Shown: positions 46,543 to 56,143, numbered from the stretch's first letter. The stretch: DNA of 58,403 bases from Candidatus Sumerlaeota bacterium (GCA_012513815.1 JAAZBM010000003.1:1-58403), one strand, 5' to 3'. Numbers and translations: made by a program. The notes: generated by a model from the letters alone, not told the origin.

Positions 46543-48774
46543 ATGCAAGATGCTGTTACGAGTCAGTCTTTAAGCCTGACTCAGGCTATTATGCAGATAA
46601 CGGATCACGTGTCGTGGATTGATGTGGCGACACTGATGCTGTATATTCTGGCGAGTTTCCTGATTGGAATCTTCGCGACAGTCTGGATCAAGGCCGATAA
46701 TAAAAAGGAGTCTGGTTACTTCCTTGGCGGTCGTAGCATTTCTGGGTGGCTTGCAGGTACGAGTATCGCCGTGACCGCGATGAACGCGGATGTTGCTCCT
46801 GCGTATGGTGGTTGGATGGCGAACACAGGTTTGCCGATGGTGTGGTTTTATGTTGTTCGTTTTGGTGTAGGGCAGCTTGTTTGCGCGATGCTCTTCTGCT
46901 ACATGTGGCGTCATATGACCATCAGCACGGGTCCTGAGTTTTTCTCGCTTCGCTACGGTGGCAAGGGTGGAACCTTTACTCGTGTGTATTCATCGTTGTG
47001 GGGCGTTTTTGTTGGTATCGTTCCGTGGGTTGGCGTTGGTCTTCTCGGCGTCCACAAAATCTTCGTTCCTATTCTGTGGCCCGACAATCCGGAGTTCACA
47101 AAAGACCCGACCTTGATTCTGATTCTCATCATGCCGATTCTGACGATTTATGTTTGGAAGGCGGGCTACAGCGGTGTTTTGGCGACCGACTTCATGCAAT
47201 CAGTCATTATTATTTTAGCCAACATACTTGCTTGCTTTTTAGTGTTGTTCCACTTTGGTGGCCCGAGTGGTCTGCGCGAGGCGATTGTTAATGGTCGTCC
47301 GGGCGCGAGCATTCCGGTAGAACTGGTTGCCGCATCAGATGTGAACAATGCGCGTTGTAATGTCTTGTGGAAGTCGAAAGTGACTCCTCCGGCCGCAGGC
47401 GAGACCAGCTTCTTTACGTTTGATTTAGCAGGAGTCTCCGGCGTTGAGTTCAATGCCGACCGTACAGAGTTGAAGGACACCGTTTTCCGTGTGCCTCCGA
47501 CCGGGTTGTCCGGCAAAGTCAAAGTTGTCAGTGCCGTTCCCGAGGCAACGGGAGACAATAATTCCTTCCGGTTCGCGGTCAAGTTGCAGAATTTTGGCAC
47601 TGCGATGCCTTCGGAGGATACGCGGCAGGCGTTGTCGTCCTTGCCTGTGAAACAGAATAAGACAATCAATCCATGGATGTGTCTGCCGTTGTTTATTCTT
47701 TGCACGATGGGCGTCGGCGGTGGTATGAGCACAGAGGGACAGCGCGTGATGTCGTGCCGCACGACCAAGGAGTCGATGAAGTCCTTTATCTGGGCGCAGA
47801 TTGTTTTGTTCCTGATGCTGTTGTCGCTGACACTTCCGGTGATGGGATTGTTCCCGTCCAATCCGGAGTTATTCCACGCTGACCCGGCAATGCGCGAGAA
47901 CGCGTATGGTAAGTTGTTGAATGATTTTATGCCGCTTGGCTTTAAAGGTCTGGCGCTCGCTGCCATTGCCGCAGCCGTGATGAGTACAATTGCCAGTCAC
48001 TTGAACTACAGTTCGCAGACACTGGTGAACGACGCGACCCGTCCGTTCTTCCCGAAGATTACGGACCGTCAGGGAATCATGCTTGGTAAATTCTACATGG
48101 TTTTGATTATGATTGCGTCCGTTTATGTGACCTATCATGCGCAGTCGATGAGCGGTGTTGCCATGAAGCTTGCCGGTTTGTTTGGCGGCGGCATCCTGCT
48201 TGGTTGGGCGCAGTGGTGGTGGTGGCGCACGAACTTCTGCACTTGGGTTGCCGCGATGGTTGTTGGCCCCGTGATGTTCCTTTGCCTGACGCCGATTCTG
48301 AAGATCTGGCCTTGGTGGGCCGAGGCGTGCAAGGATGAGATGATGAGCCAGTCACTGGATTTGTGGCAGGGTTTGATTAGCCTTGTGATTTGCACATCGA
48401 TGTGGATGATTATCACATTGTGCACTCCGCACGAGGACATGAAGAACCTGAAAGAGTTCTATAAACGTGCTCGCCCGATGGGGATGTGGCAGCCTGTTCG
48501 TAACGCGATTGTCGCGGATGGTCAGGAAGTGCCCACGCAAAAACCGATGATTGGTTTCGGTTTCATCATCGCGATTATTGGCGCAATTTGGATTGCGCTG
48601 CTGATGCTGACATTGTCGCATTTGTATATCGGTTACTATATGAAGGCGTTGCTGAGTGGCGTTATTTGCCTTGCCACTGCATTGCTGTTCAAGAAGTTGT
48701 TCAACTGGTACTATGAGCGTTTGGGTGGCGACACCGACTTGCCGTATCAGGCCGAGGAAGAAAGCGCCCAGTAA
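46543..48774 (+). CDS. Sodium:solute symporter family protein with an inserted domain
   Basis: 743 residues, longer than the usual 500-600. The N-terminal half has the SSS pattern (SGYFLGGRSISGWLAGTSI, AVTAMNADVAPAYGGWM) and about six membrane helices to about residue 245. A polar, strand-rich insertion of about 115 residues (about 250-365, starting GRPGASIPVELVAASDV) follows, then further helices (PWMCLPLFILCTMGVGGGMSTEGQRVMSC) to the end. An AAGAGG site precedes the ATG. The substrate cannot be told; the family moves sugars, amino acids, vitamins, urea and organic acids with sodium. It has its own promoter and terminator. Confidence 0.9.
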   Translation: MQDAVTSQSLSLTQAIMQITDHVSWIDVATLMLYILASFLIGIFATVWIKADNKKESGYFLGGRSISGWLAGTSIAVTAMNADVAPAYGGWMANTGLPMVWFYVVRFGVGQLVCAMLFCYMWRHMTISTGPEFFSLRYGGKGGTFTRVYSSLWGVFVGIVPWVGVGLLGVHKIFVPILWPDNPEFTKDPTLILILIMPILTIYVWKAGYSGVLATDFMQSVIIILANILACFLVLFHFGGPSGLREAIVNGRPGASIPVELVAASDVNNARCNVLWKSKVTPPAAGETSFFTFDLAGVSGVEFNADRTELKDTVFRVPPTGLSGKVKVVSAVPEATGDNNSFRFAVKLQNFGTAMPSEDTRQALSSLPVKQNKTINPWMCLPLFILCTMGVGGGMSTEGQRVMSCRTTKESMKSFIWAQIVLFLMLLSLTLPVMGLFPSNPELFHADPAMRENAYGKLLNDFMPLGFKGLALAAIAAAVMSTIASHLNYSSQTLVNDATRPFFPKITDRQGIMLGKFYMVLIMIASVYVTYHAQSMSGVAMKLAGLFGGGILLGWAQWWWWRTNFCTWVAAMVVGPVMFLCLTPILKIWPWWAEACKDEMMSQSLDLWQGLISLVICTSMWMIITLCTPHEDMKNLKEFYKRARPMGMWQPVRNAIVADGQEVPTQKPMIGFGFIIAIIGAIWIALLMLTLSHLYIGYYMKALLSGVICLATALLFKKLFNWYYERLGGDTDLPYQAEEESAQ

Positions 48775-48801
48775 TCAATCGATTACAGGTTGTGTAAAAA
48801 T

Positions 48802-48834
48802 AAAGCCGTCGATAAGAAGTCGACGGCTTTTTGT
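48802..48834. terminator. Bidirectional terminator behind the symporter gene
   Basis: A perfect 11-bp stem (48802-48812 with 48820-48830) flanked by A on one side and T on the other, between the ends of two convergent genes. Confidence 0.88.
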
Positions 48835-48840
48835 TTTGTC

Positions 48841-50397
48841 TTATTTAGCGAACGACATGGCGTTTGCGAATTGTTCCTGAAAATCTTCATTTCGCACGCA
48901 GTCGACATATTTGATTCTGCGGTGAATGTCGTTGAGGCGAGGCAACGATTGATCCCATGCGAGCAGCGCCTTGAGCGCTCCTGTCGCAGCCGCATTGCCA
49001 ATGGCTCGCGTGACGGGTATGGTGTTCAGCGGCAACATTTGGATGCGCGCGATGCTGCGTGGATTGACCGCTTGCCCAAAAGCTCCGGCAAGGAAAATGT
49101 GATTGATATCCGTCCATGTGATGCCCGCATCGTCCAACAACATCTCGGCTCCGGCACGCACCGCCGCTTTGACAAGCTGCAAGTTTCTGACATCGTCCGC
49201 AGTGATAAAAACTTTGTCCGTGAGATGGGCGCATGGCTTGTTCGACTTTTTGTCGACACCGATGATTTGAGGCACGGGCGAGAGGTCGTTAGGCAGTAGC
49301 CGTCCCGCGCCGGTGATGGCGCCCATGTTGAGCAGAATCGCGATTGCGTCTGCCAGTCCTGTTCCGCAGATGCCAACAGGTTCGCCGCCACCGATGACAG
49401 TGATGTCAATCGAGTTGTCGCGCGTGAGAAAAACGCTACTGATGGCGCCACGTGTTGCCCGCATTCCGCAAGTGATGTTCGTGCCCTCGAAAGCCGGCCC
49501 CGCAGCCGTGGAAGTCGCGCGAAGTTCGCCGCCAGTCGACAGCGCGATTTCGCAATTCGTTCCCAAGTCAATAAGCAAAATGGTTTCGTCGCGTGTGTCC
49601 ATATTCGTCGCGAAAATGGCGGCGGTGGTGTCCGCTCCGACGATGTGCCGAATCTGCGGCAGCATATGCACCATCGCATTTGGCAAGGCGGTCAGTCCGA
49701 TGTCGCGAGCGCTTTCCGTGCGTGTGTCCGTCCACTGTCCCTCGTAGGGCGCCGTCCCGAAGGGGCGGATGTCGCTGCCGACAAAGGTGTGCAGCATGAC
49801 CGGGTTGCCGACGGCGGTGACAACCTCGATGATGTCAGGGGAGATGTGCGCTTGTTCGCAGAGGTTCGCGCAGATGCTGTTGATTTCATCGCGGAGCGTC
49901 TTGTGTAAAATGTCATTGCCGTTCGCGTTTGTCATCGCAAACTGTACGCGGCTCATGACATCCGCGGCGATGAGCGTCTGCATATTCAAAAGCGTCATGG
50001 TGCTGAGTGCTTTTTGCGAGTCGAGGTCGGCGAGGATGGCGTAAATCGATGTCGAACCGATATCGATAGCGATGCCGGTGCGATGTGTCGCCGTATCAGA
50101 ATCAGCGTGTTGCGTCATCTCAACAGTTGCGGTGGTCGACGGAATCTCGATTGTCGCATCCCGCGTGAGAAGCGCAGTACAAGCCAGTCTCCAGCCCTGC
50201 TCGATTTCCGTCGGGGAAAACAAATTTGTGTCAGCCGTCGATGGCTCGGGTGCTCCTTCGACAAATCGGACACGGCATTTGCCGCACTTGCCGTTAGCAC
50301 CACACTGATATTCGATACCTGTATCCGCAAAGAATTTCAGCGGTTTAGGCTGCTCAAAGTCGATGCACTTGTTTACAGGCAACAGCGTCAGTTTCAT
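48841..50397 (-). CDS. 2Fe-2S/ASKHA protein, RACo-like corrinoid-protein activator
   Basis: 518 residues from the ATG at 50397 (a TTG two codons upstream is also open). A plant-type ferredoxin domain at the N-terminus has Cys 32, 38, 41 and 73 (QCGANGKCGKC..LAC), the C-x5-C-x2-C-xn-C pattern. From about residue 105 an ASKHA-fold domain (DUF4445) follows: GIAIDIGSTSIYAIL (phosphate 1), LLIDLGTNCEIAL (phosphate 2) and IFLAGAFGQAVNPRS. In RACo and RamA-type activators an electron from the cluster returns inactive cob(II)alamin of a corrinoid protein to cob(I), driven by ATP. No corrinoid protein or methyltransferase lies in this window. It follows the acyl-CoA dehydrogenase gene by 18 bases, thus one operon. 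Confidence 0.9.
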   Translation of the reverse strand: MKLTLLPVNKCIDFEQPKPLKFFADTGIEYQCGANGKCGKCRVRFVEGAPEPSTADTNLFSPTEIEQGWRLACTALLTRDATIEIPSTTATVEMTQHADSDTATHRTGIAIDIGSTSIYAILADLDSQKALSTMTLLNMQTLIAADVMSRVQFAMTNANGNDILHKTLRDEINSICANLCEQAHISPDIIEVVTAVGNPVMLHTFVGSDIRPFGTAPYEGQWTDTRTESARDIGLTALPNAMVHMLPQIRHIVGADTTAAIFATNMDTRDETILLIDLGTNCEIALSTGGELRATSTAAGPAFEGTNITCGMRATRGAISSVFLTRDNSIDITVIGGGEPVGICGTGLADAIAILLNMGAITGAGRLLPNDLSPVPQIIGVDKKSNKPCAHLTDKVFITADDVRNLQLVKAAVRAGAEMLLDDAGITWTDINHIFLAGAFGQAVNPRSIARIQMLPLNTIPVTRAIGNAAATGALKALLAWDQSLPRLNDIHRRIKYVDCVRNEDFQEQFANAMSFAK

Positions 50398-50415
50398 AGA
50401 CAATGATGTCGCCGA

Positions 50416-52485
50416 TTACATTGGATAGTCGAGAGCTTCGGGAATCATGACTTTGCTCAACGATTCCGCGACTCTTTCCTTGACGAACCTTGCGCCCGAC
50501 ATTGCGCTTTCGGCCTCGGTTCTCAGTTGCGCGAAGTCCGCCATTGTTTGGCTGTCGAGCGCGTATCCGTAGAGAATCTCGGCGCACAGGCGCGAGACCT
50601 CGCCGATGGCGCGTGTCGACGCAACCGCTGTGAGGTCGGTGTAGAAATCAAGCAAGCCCTGCAAACCTTCGTTCGCGAGTTCAGGATTGTTTGGCGCTTC
50701 TCTGCGTAACGTCGCAACGTCGCGGACAAAGCAACCGGCGCCAAGCGCCCACGTGAGGATGTCCGTCATGGTGAATGTGACGCCATGGCGTGTTCCGGTA
50801 TAGAGCGGTTTGTTGTCCTTGTCGCGTTTGTCGCTAATCGCGTTCATTGTAAAGAGCCACAGTTTGAAAGCATAGGCGGCGAGTTTTGCGCCGATGCCTC
50901 CGTCTGTCATATCTTCGAGCGCCTTAATCCAGTGGGGCATTTGAATGAGGAATGCTTTGTTGCTCATCGTCAGGCTAAGGTGCCGCCGCTGCACGCACTC
51001 GGGGCCTTCGTAGGTTGATTCGAGTTGCGCATCCGTCCACTTATAGAAAAGGAAGCCCGGGCAATCTTCGGTGAGTCCGTAACCGCCCATCAGCGCAACG
51101 GCTTCGCGCATGGCATTTGTCTGGATACCGCACATGAGTTTGCATGCGGGGCATAGGACATTCGCATACGCTTCCTGCAAAACATACCGAGTGAGCGGTT
51201 CATTGTCAAGCGCTTGTTTGCGCTGCTCACTGTCGAGACGCAAAACTTCTTCGGCACGTTTGATATAGGGTCTCAGTGCCTTGAGTTCGGCACGTCCTCC
51301 GCCGATACCTTTCTCCTTGAAGATGGCGATTTTCTCTTTCTCAGTCGGGTCAAAATCATCGTAAGCTTTTGCGGCCGCCATCGCGAGCGACATTCCGGCC
51401 TCGCCCATTGCCCAGACATCCGCGAGTCTGTGCAACGCGTCTTCTTTGGACTGCAAGCCGAGGTCGTAGCGGACTGTTCCTTCCGCCGCGTCGCCGCCGC
51501 GGAATCTTGTGCGCTGATAGCGAATGATTGGTTCGACGGCGCTGAGCAGTTTGACGGGCGTCATCACGCCGACAGTGACACGTGTTCTCTTGAACACAGA
51601 TTCGATGATGTTGCCATGATCGAAGTTTGGAACAATTGTTTTCTGTCCGTCGATTTCCTGAATGGTATATCCGCCGATGATTCGGCTAGCTGGTACACGC
51701 AATTTGAAGTTTGGGTCTCTGGTTGATGACAACTGATGCACAAGCTTTTTGCATGGTGCTCCGTTGTCAAACAGACCTTCGTCGTCTTTTTCGAGGATGA
51801 CCATACACGAACCTTTGATGCGTGAGTCGTCGCTCTGGACTGCGGCGGTGACAATCGTTGCGAACGCCATATTCGTGATGAAGCGTCCACGTTTGTCCAC
51901 TTCGAGAATGGGTTCTTCGCCTTCGTTCCATTCGGCAATGCGAATTCTTCCGGCCAGTACACCAGTGTCCACTCCGACAAACGGCAGAGGTTCCGTCAAG
52001 ACAAACGCTGCCCGACGGGTTCCTTTTTCCGCTGATGGCACAAGTTGTTTCTGATAATGGGTAGCCTGTTCGGGCGTTCCCTTTTCGTGGATGGGAGCGA
52101 AGCCGAGATTTGTCGCGAGCGAGCATGTTGCCGCGCCACCGTCGACCCACGCGAGTTCCGCGGCCATCAATGCGAACGCCAAGTTCTTGGGGCCTTCGAT
52201 AAATCCACCGTTCTCGGGGTCAAGAGCCGCGACCGTTATGCCAGCTTCATCAAACATCTTGAGAAGCTCGTCTTTTTCCTTTGTCCATTCGTGCGACGAG
52301 CGGCCGCCGTTGGCGACAAGTCTGGCGACGGGACCACGCGCGACATTACGGGTGTTTTGTACTAACATTTGAATGTCGAAACGCTCAGAGTATTTCCACA
52401 TGATTTGTCGTACGGCATCATTCGGTAGTGTTTTTAACAGTTCCATCCGAGAAAAGAGTCCTTCATTTGTTGCGGTGTGAGTCAT
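50416..52485 (-). CDS. Acyl-CoA dehydrogenase family protein
   Basis: 689 residues, longer than the usual 380-600. The core has the FAD-site segment FVLTEPLPFVGVDTG, the Gly-rich MGGYGLTEDCPGF and the motif TYEGPECVQ that corresponds to the YEGTxxIQ block with the catalytic Glu, so it should be an active flavin dehydrogenase of acyl thioesters. Unusual is a cluster CPACKLMC (near residue 446-453) just before the Gly-rich motif, which in the family has no conserved Cys. An extra C-terminal helical domain (about 530-689) may add membrane or partner contacts. No electron-transfer flavoprotein genes lie nearby. It is upstream of, and coupled by transcription to, the RACo-like gene. Confidence 0.88.
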   Translation of the reverse strand: MTHTATNEGLFSRMELLKTLPNDAVRQIMWKYSERFDIQMLVQNTRNVARGPVARLVANGGRSSHEWTKEKDELLKMFDEAGITVAALDPENGGFIEGPKNLAFALMAAELAWVDGGAATCSLATNLGFAPIHEKGTPEQATHYQKQLVPSAEKGTRRAAFVLTEPLPFVGVDTGVLAGRIRIAEWNEGEEPILEVDKRGRFITNMAFATIVTAAVQSDDSRIKGSCMVILEKDDEGLFDNGAPCKKLVHQLSSTRDPNFKLRVPASRIIGGYTIQEIDGQKTIVPNFDHGNIIESVFKRTRVTVGVMTPVKLLSAVEPIIRYQRTRFRGGDAAEGTVRYDLGLQSKEDALHRLADVWAMGEAGMSLAMAAAKAYDDFDPTEKEKIAIFKEKGIGGGRAELKALRPYIKRAEEVLRLDSEQRKQALDNEPLTRYVLQEAYANVLCPACKLMCGIQTNAMREAVALMGGYGLTEDCPGFLFYKWTDAQLESTYEGPECVQRRHLSLTMSNKAFLIQMPHWIKALEDMTDGGIGAKLAAYAFKLWLFTMNAISDKRDKDNKPLYTGTRHGVTFTMTDILTWALGAGCFVRDVATLRREAPNNPELANEGLQGLLDFYTDLTAVASTRAIGEVSRLCAEILYGYALDSQTMADFAQLRTEAESAMSGARFVKERVAESLSKVMIPEALDYPM

Positions 52486-52545
52486 GCCAAGGCTTCTCAG
52501 ACCAATATATTAGTCTACACACGTAAAAGGTATTTGTGCATTTGG

Positions 52546-53553
52546 TCACCGGTTCTTTTTGGTGACAGTTCCGGGAGTCCCTTTCTGCCGATACTTTGCA
52601 GGCATGGCGCTTTTGTAGTCATCGGCAAAAATCGTTACACGTGTTCTGGGCCTGAGCGTTCGGAGCGCATCCTCACGCGCTTTCGTGTATTTATTCTCGT
52701 AATAAATAGTGTGGGCATCACGCTTGGCGAGGATGTAAAAGGCGCTGACCGTTTGCCCCGTGACGATAGGTTTTGTCCACGATTGCGCGTTCATGCCAAC
52801 CACCGCATTGGAGACAGTCTTCGCGAGCTCGCTCGACTTTTTGAGACCGAAATCATCCAGTTGCACGGTGCCATTTTCCAAATCAGTTTCCTTGACGAAC
52901 TTGCGAATACTTTTCTGAAAATCAAGCCCACTGGATTTGATTTCCTTGAGTAAATCCGTGAGTTCCTCCGTGGCCTCTTCTTGCGTTTTATCCGCTTCCG
53001 CGCCAAAGACAATGCCCAACCGACAGAGATGAATTTCCGTGTCAGTGGCATCGATATTCTTCTGCCGTTCTTCCTTCGATTCAATTTGCGACATCGAGAC
53101 CCGCGAACCGATGGTGTGCTGAATTTGCAAGTCGGCGAGCACCTCCTTGCGCATATCCGCTCTCAGTGTTCCCATCGTGTATCCGGTGTTGCGCAGCGCA
53201 CTATCAAACTTCGCCTGCGACCCATACTGTTTGCGCAACTCGGCAATCTGTTCTTCGACGATGGTCGAAATTTCAGAATCCGTGGGAATGTATCCGGCTT
53301 TGGTCGCGATTTGCCGTAGCAAAAGCGAATCCATCACCTCTTCGAGTGCCTTGGACTTGGTCGGCGCTTCGCCACCATGTGCCCGTTTGTATCTGCGGAT
53401 ATAGTGGTCAATATCGCTTTGAGTGATGAGGTCTGCGTTGACTCTGGCGACTACTCTGTTGGCATTGCGACTTGACGGCGTTGCCGCAGGTAGGGGCGTT
53501 TGCATAAGCATAATGCAAATCAGAGCTGTGATAATGTGGGTCAGACGCGGCAT
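52546..53553 (-). CDS. SurA/PpiC-like periplasmic chaperone
   Basis: 335 residues from the ATG at 53553 (an in-frame ATG at 53583 adds ten residues; neither has a clear ribosome binding site). A signal peptide covers about residues 1-26. The SurA N-terminal core is clear: VVARVNADLITQSDIDHYIRR, then MDSLLLRQIATKAGYIPTDSEI and the helical YGSQAKFDSALRNTGYTMGTLRADMRKEVL. The parvulin-type isomerase region after residue 180 is poorly conserved, with none of the usual active-site block clearly visible, so it may act as a chaperone for outer-membrane proteins without isomerase activity. It stands alone on this strand. Confidence 0.88.
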   Translation of the reverse strand: MPRLTHIITALICIMLMQTPLPAATPSSRNANRVVARVNADLITQSDIDHYIRRYKRAHGGEAPTKSKALEEVMDSLLLRQIATKAGYIPTDSEISTIVEEQIAELRKQYGSQAKFDSALRNTGYTMGTLRADMRKEVLADLQIQHTIGSRVSMSQIESKEERQKNIDATDTEIHLCRLGIVFGAEADKTQEEATEELTDLLKEIKSSGLDFQKSIRKFVKETDLENGTVQLDDFGLKKSSELAKTVSNAVVGMNAQSWTKPIVTGQTVSAFYILAKRDAHTIYYENKYTKAREDALRTLRPRTRVTIFADDYKSAMPAKYRQKGTPGTVTKKNR

Positions 53554-53729
53554 AGGCGGAATCGAGTCATGGGCTCCTGTCATGGTTTACCGATATAAGT
53601 ACAAAACAACGATCAGAGTGTTTGTTTTGTTGACGATTAGAAAAATAAAAAGTTACAAGAATAAAATAGTTTAAAATAGGATTTCATTCTTCAGATAATA
53701 GTAGTTTTAGAAGGTAAATTTGCGTTTGT

Positions 53730-55556
53730 ATGACTGCTTATTTGTACCCACATCCTCACTCTGCTGAAAGCCTTGACCGTATTGTTACATTAACCGGCAA
53801 ACGGATGGCATTGGGACGCAGTGCGTCCAACGAGGTTGTGCTTGCCATGCAAAATGTTTCGCGTCATCACGCTTATATCCAACAGAATCCGCAAACCGAA
53901 ACTTGGGAATTGTACGACAATGATTCGAGTAACGGAACTTTTGTAAACGGTGAACGGCTGGCGGGTATGTATCAGTTGTGCGAGGGCGATGCGATTAGTT
54001 TCGCGACCGTCGAATGTATCTTCTCGTTACTCTCGCCCGAGCAACAACACACCATCCCTGCATTCCGTTCGCTTTCGGACAACATGGGTGTTTTGCATTT
54101 GTTGAATGATGAGGGCGATGAAACTCGTGGCGATGTTCTGAGTGTCAAGCCTGTCAGCATGGATGCTCGTCCGATTTCCCGCGATGATTTCGATCCTCGT
54201 TTGGCCTATGAACTTGCGCAACGCCGTTTGAATATCATGTACGAGCTTGCACCGATTTTGAGCAAAAGCTCTACGATTGAGCAGATGGCCGCTCGCGTTT
54301 TGGATTTGTTGTTCCATGTCAGCGGCATCGACCGTGCCTCGCTGTTGACCTGTGAGCATCCGGGGGATTTTCCGAACTTGATGTTGGTGCGCTTGCGTGA
54401 CCCCGAGAAGATGAACGCGGAGGTGATGGTGAGCAATCGCATCGTGTCGCGTTGTCTCGCGGAGAGGGTAGCGATTCTTGGCCGGAGTCAGATTATCCCG
54501 AATGGCGCCGCAGATGGCGAAACCATTCCGGCGTCGCTGATATGCGTCCCGTTGATTGCGCATGTGGAGATGATTGGTGTCTTGTGTTTGGAAACGCTTG
54601 GCGAAGACCATTCCAGCACAGAGGATGATTTGTCGTTCTTTAGTTTGTTTGGAACCGACCTCGCGTTGTCGCTTGTGAACTTCCGTCTGTCGCAGCAGAA
54701 CTTGCGCAATGCTCGTATGGCTGCGATGGGGACTGCGATTGCGGGATTGGCGCATAACGTGAAAAATATATTGCAGCTGATTAACGCCGGAATAACCCTA
54801 ATGGATGCTGCCGTCCACAAGCGCAAGTCGGCGGGCGATAGCGATGATGTTACGATGTGCTGGCCAGTGGTACGGCGTGGTGTGGGGCGCATGAAGGATA
54901 TGTGCGCCGAGCTGTTGTCCTTCTCGCGTCAGACGCCGCCGGAGTTGCGACAGATCAGCGTGAACAAGATTATCAGCGAACTTGTCGAGGCCGCCGATTC
55001 GGCGATGCAATCACGCAATGTTGAACTGCGTACAGAGTTGCAGGAAGTTCTGCCGCCTCACGCGATTGAGCCGGAGAGCTTGACACGCGCACTGGCGAAT
55101 TTGCTGACAAACGCGATGGACAGCATGAACGAATCCGGTGGGCAGATTACCATTCGCACGTTGAGCAACAACGACGACAACTCCGTGAAGATTATCGTCG
55201 CGGATACGGGCGTGGGAATTCCCCGCGACAAAATCAGCAGAATTTGGGAACCGTTCTTCTCGACCAAAGGCAGCCGCGGCACCGGGCTAGGTCTGGCGAT
55301 GACGCGCAAAGTTGTCGAGGATATGAATGGCACTATTAGTCTGAATAGTGAAGAAGGCGTTGGCACAACTTTCGAGATAGTTTTTCCGTGTCTGCGTGAT
55401 GACCAATTGAAAGAGATTGTCCATGAAGTCGAACAAACGCAGACGCCTTTCACGGGTTTGACTAACGAGGCCGAAAACTATTGGCATGACATTGGCGGTA
55501 ATGATTCAGCATGCGATTCGTCAGCGATTGTTCTGCCGCCGGATTTGCGTGAATGA
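53730..55556 (+). CDS. FHA-GAF sensor histidine kinase, soluble
   Basis: 608 residues with no membrane segment. Order: FHA domain (about 20-105; LGRSASNEVVL, SRHHAYI, SSNGTFVNGE), which binds phosphothreonine peptides; GAF-like domain (about 180-320); dimerisation helix with phosphoacceptor His342 (AGLAHNVKNIL); and the ATPase domain with N box NLLTNAMDSMNESG, G1 DTGVGIP, F box EPFFSTK and G2 GTGLGLAM. Such a kinase would read a phosphoprotein or partner with FHA and a small ligand with GAF. No response regulator is adjacent. Its stop TGA overlaps the ATG of the next gene by four bases (ATGA), so the two are translationally coupled. Confidence 0.92.
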   Translation: MTAYLYPHPHSAESLDRIVTLTGKRMALGRSASNEVVLAMQNVSRHHAYIQQNPQTETWELYDNDSSNGTFVNGERLAGMYQLCEGDAISFATVECIFSLLSPEQQHTIPAFRSLSDNMGVLHLLNDEGDETRGDVLSVKPVSMDARPISRDDFDPRLAYELAQRRLNIMYELAPILSKSSTIEQMAARVLDLLFHVSGIDRASLLTCEHPGDFPNLMLVRLRDPEKMNAEVMVSNRIVSRCLAERVAILGRSQIIPNGAADGETIPASLICVPLIAHVEMIGVLCLETLGEDHSSTEDDLSFFSLFGTDLALSLVNFRLSQQNLRNARMAAMGTAIAGLAHNVKNILQLINAGITLMDAAVHKRKSAGDSDDVTMCWPVVRRGVGRMKDMCAELLSFSRQTPPELRQISVNKIISELVEAADSAMQSRNVELRTELQEVLPPHAIEPESLTRALANLLTNAMDSMNESGGQITIRTLSNNDDNSVKIIVADTGVGIPRDKISRIWEPFFSTKGSRGTGLGLAMTRKVVEDMNGTISLNSEEGVGTTFEIVFPCLRDDQLKEIVHEVEQTQTPFTGLTNEAENYWHDIGGNDSACDSSAIVLPPDLRE

Positions 55557-56143
55557 ATATGAACGCGAGGAATCCGCTGCTTGTCGTTTTGACCGGCAGT
55601 GGTAAAGGAAAAACAACAACGTCGCTTGGCATGGCGGTGCGCGCTCTTGGCGCCGGGTTGCGCGTTGGTTATGTCTGTTTTGACAAGGGCATCCCGCAGA
55701 TTGACGACAGCACTGACGGCGAATTTTACAGCGAACGGGTGATTCTGCGGCAGTTGTCAGACGTCGATTTGTTCACGTTTGGGCGGTGCCGTGTTACCTC
55801 CGAAGGGAGCTTTGATTTCGCGAACACGGATGAAGATATCGCGCAGGCGCAACAAGCTCTGTCCACCTCGCGCACGCTGATAGAAAGCGGCCAATACGGG
55901 ATGGTCGTTTGCGACGAGATTCTGACCTGTGGTTGCGCTTCGCAGTTAATTACTCGCAAAGAGGTTCTTGGATTAGTTGATGTTTATACGCAACACGGTC
56001 GGCCTTGTCATCTTGTGATGACAGGTCGTGGCGCGGAAAACTGGAAACAGTTGATTGACCGCGCCGACATTGTTACCGAAATGCGTTGCGTCAAACATTG
56101 TTATGAGAACGGTGTTGACGCTCAAAAAGGACTGGACTATTAG
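55553..56143 (+). CDS. cobO: Cob(I)alamin adenosyltransferase (CobA/CobO/BtuR type)
   Basis: 196 residues. It transfers the adenosyl group of ATP to the cobalt of cob(I)alamin. Seen: P-loop LTGSGKGKTTTSLGMAVRALG (shown here in part, residues about 13-30), the Walker-B-like VVCDEI near residue 122, and the closing VMTGRGAENWKQLIDRADIV with MRCVKHCYENG and AQKGLDY. The ATG at 55553 overlaps the end of the kinase gene. The stop TAG shares TTAG with the stop of the convergent GNAT gene. It fits with the RACo-like activator 5 kb away as a sign of corrinoid use. Confidence 0.93.
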   Translation: MNMNARNPLLVVLTGSGKGKTTTSLGMAVRALGAGLRVGYVCFDKGIPQIDDSTDGEFYSERVILRQLSDVDLFTFGRCRVTSEGSFDFANTDEDIAQAQQALSTSRTLIESGQYGMVVCDEILTCGCASQLITRKEVLGLVDVYTQHGRPCHLVMTGRGAENWKQLIDRADIVTEMRCVKHCYENGVDAQKGLDY

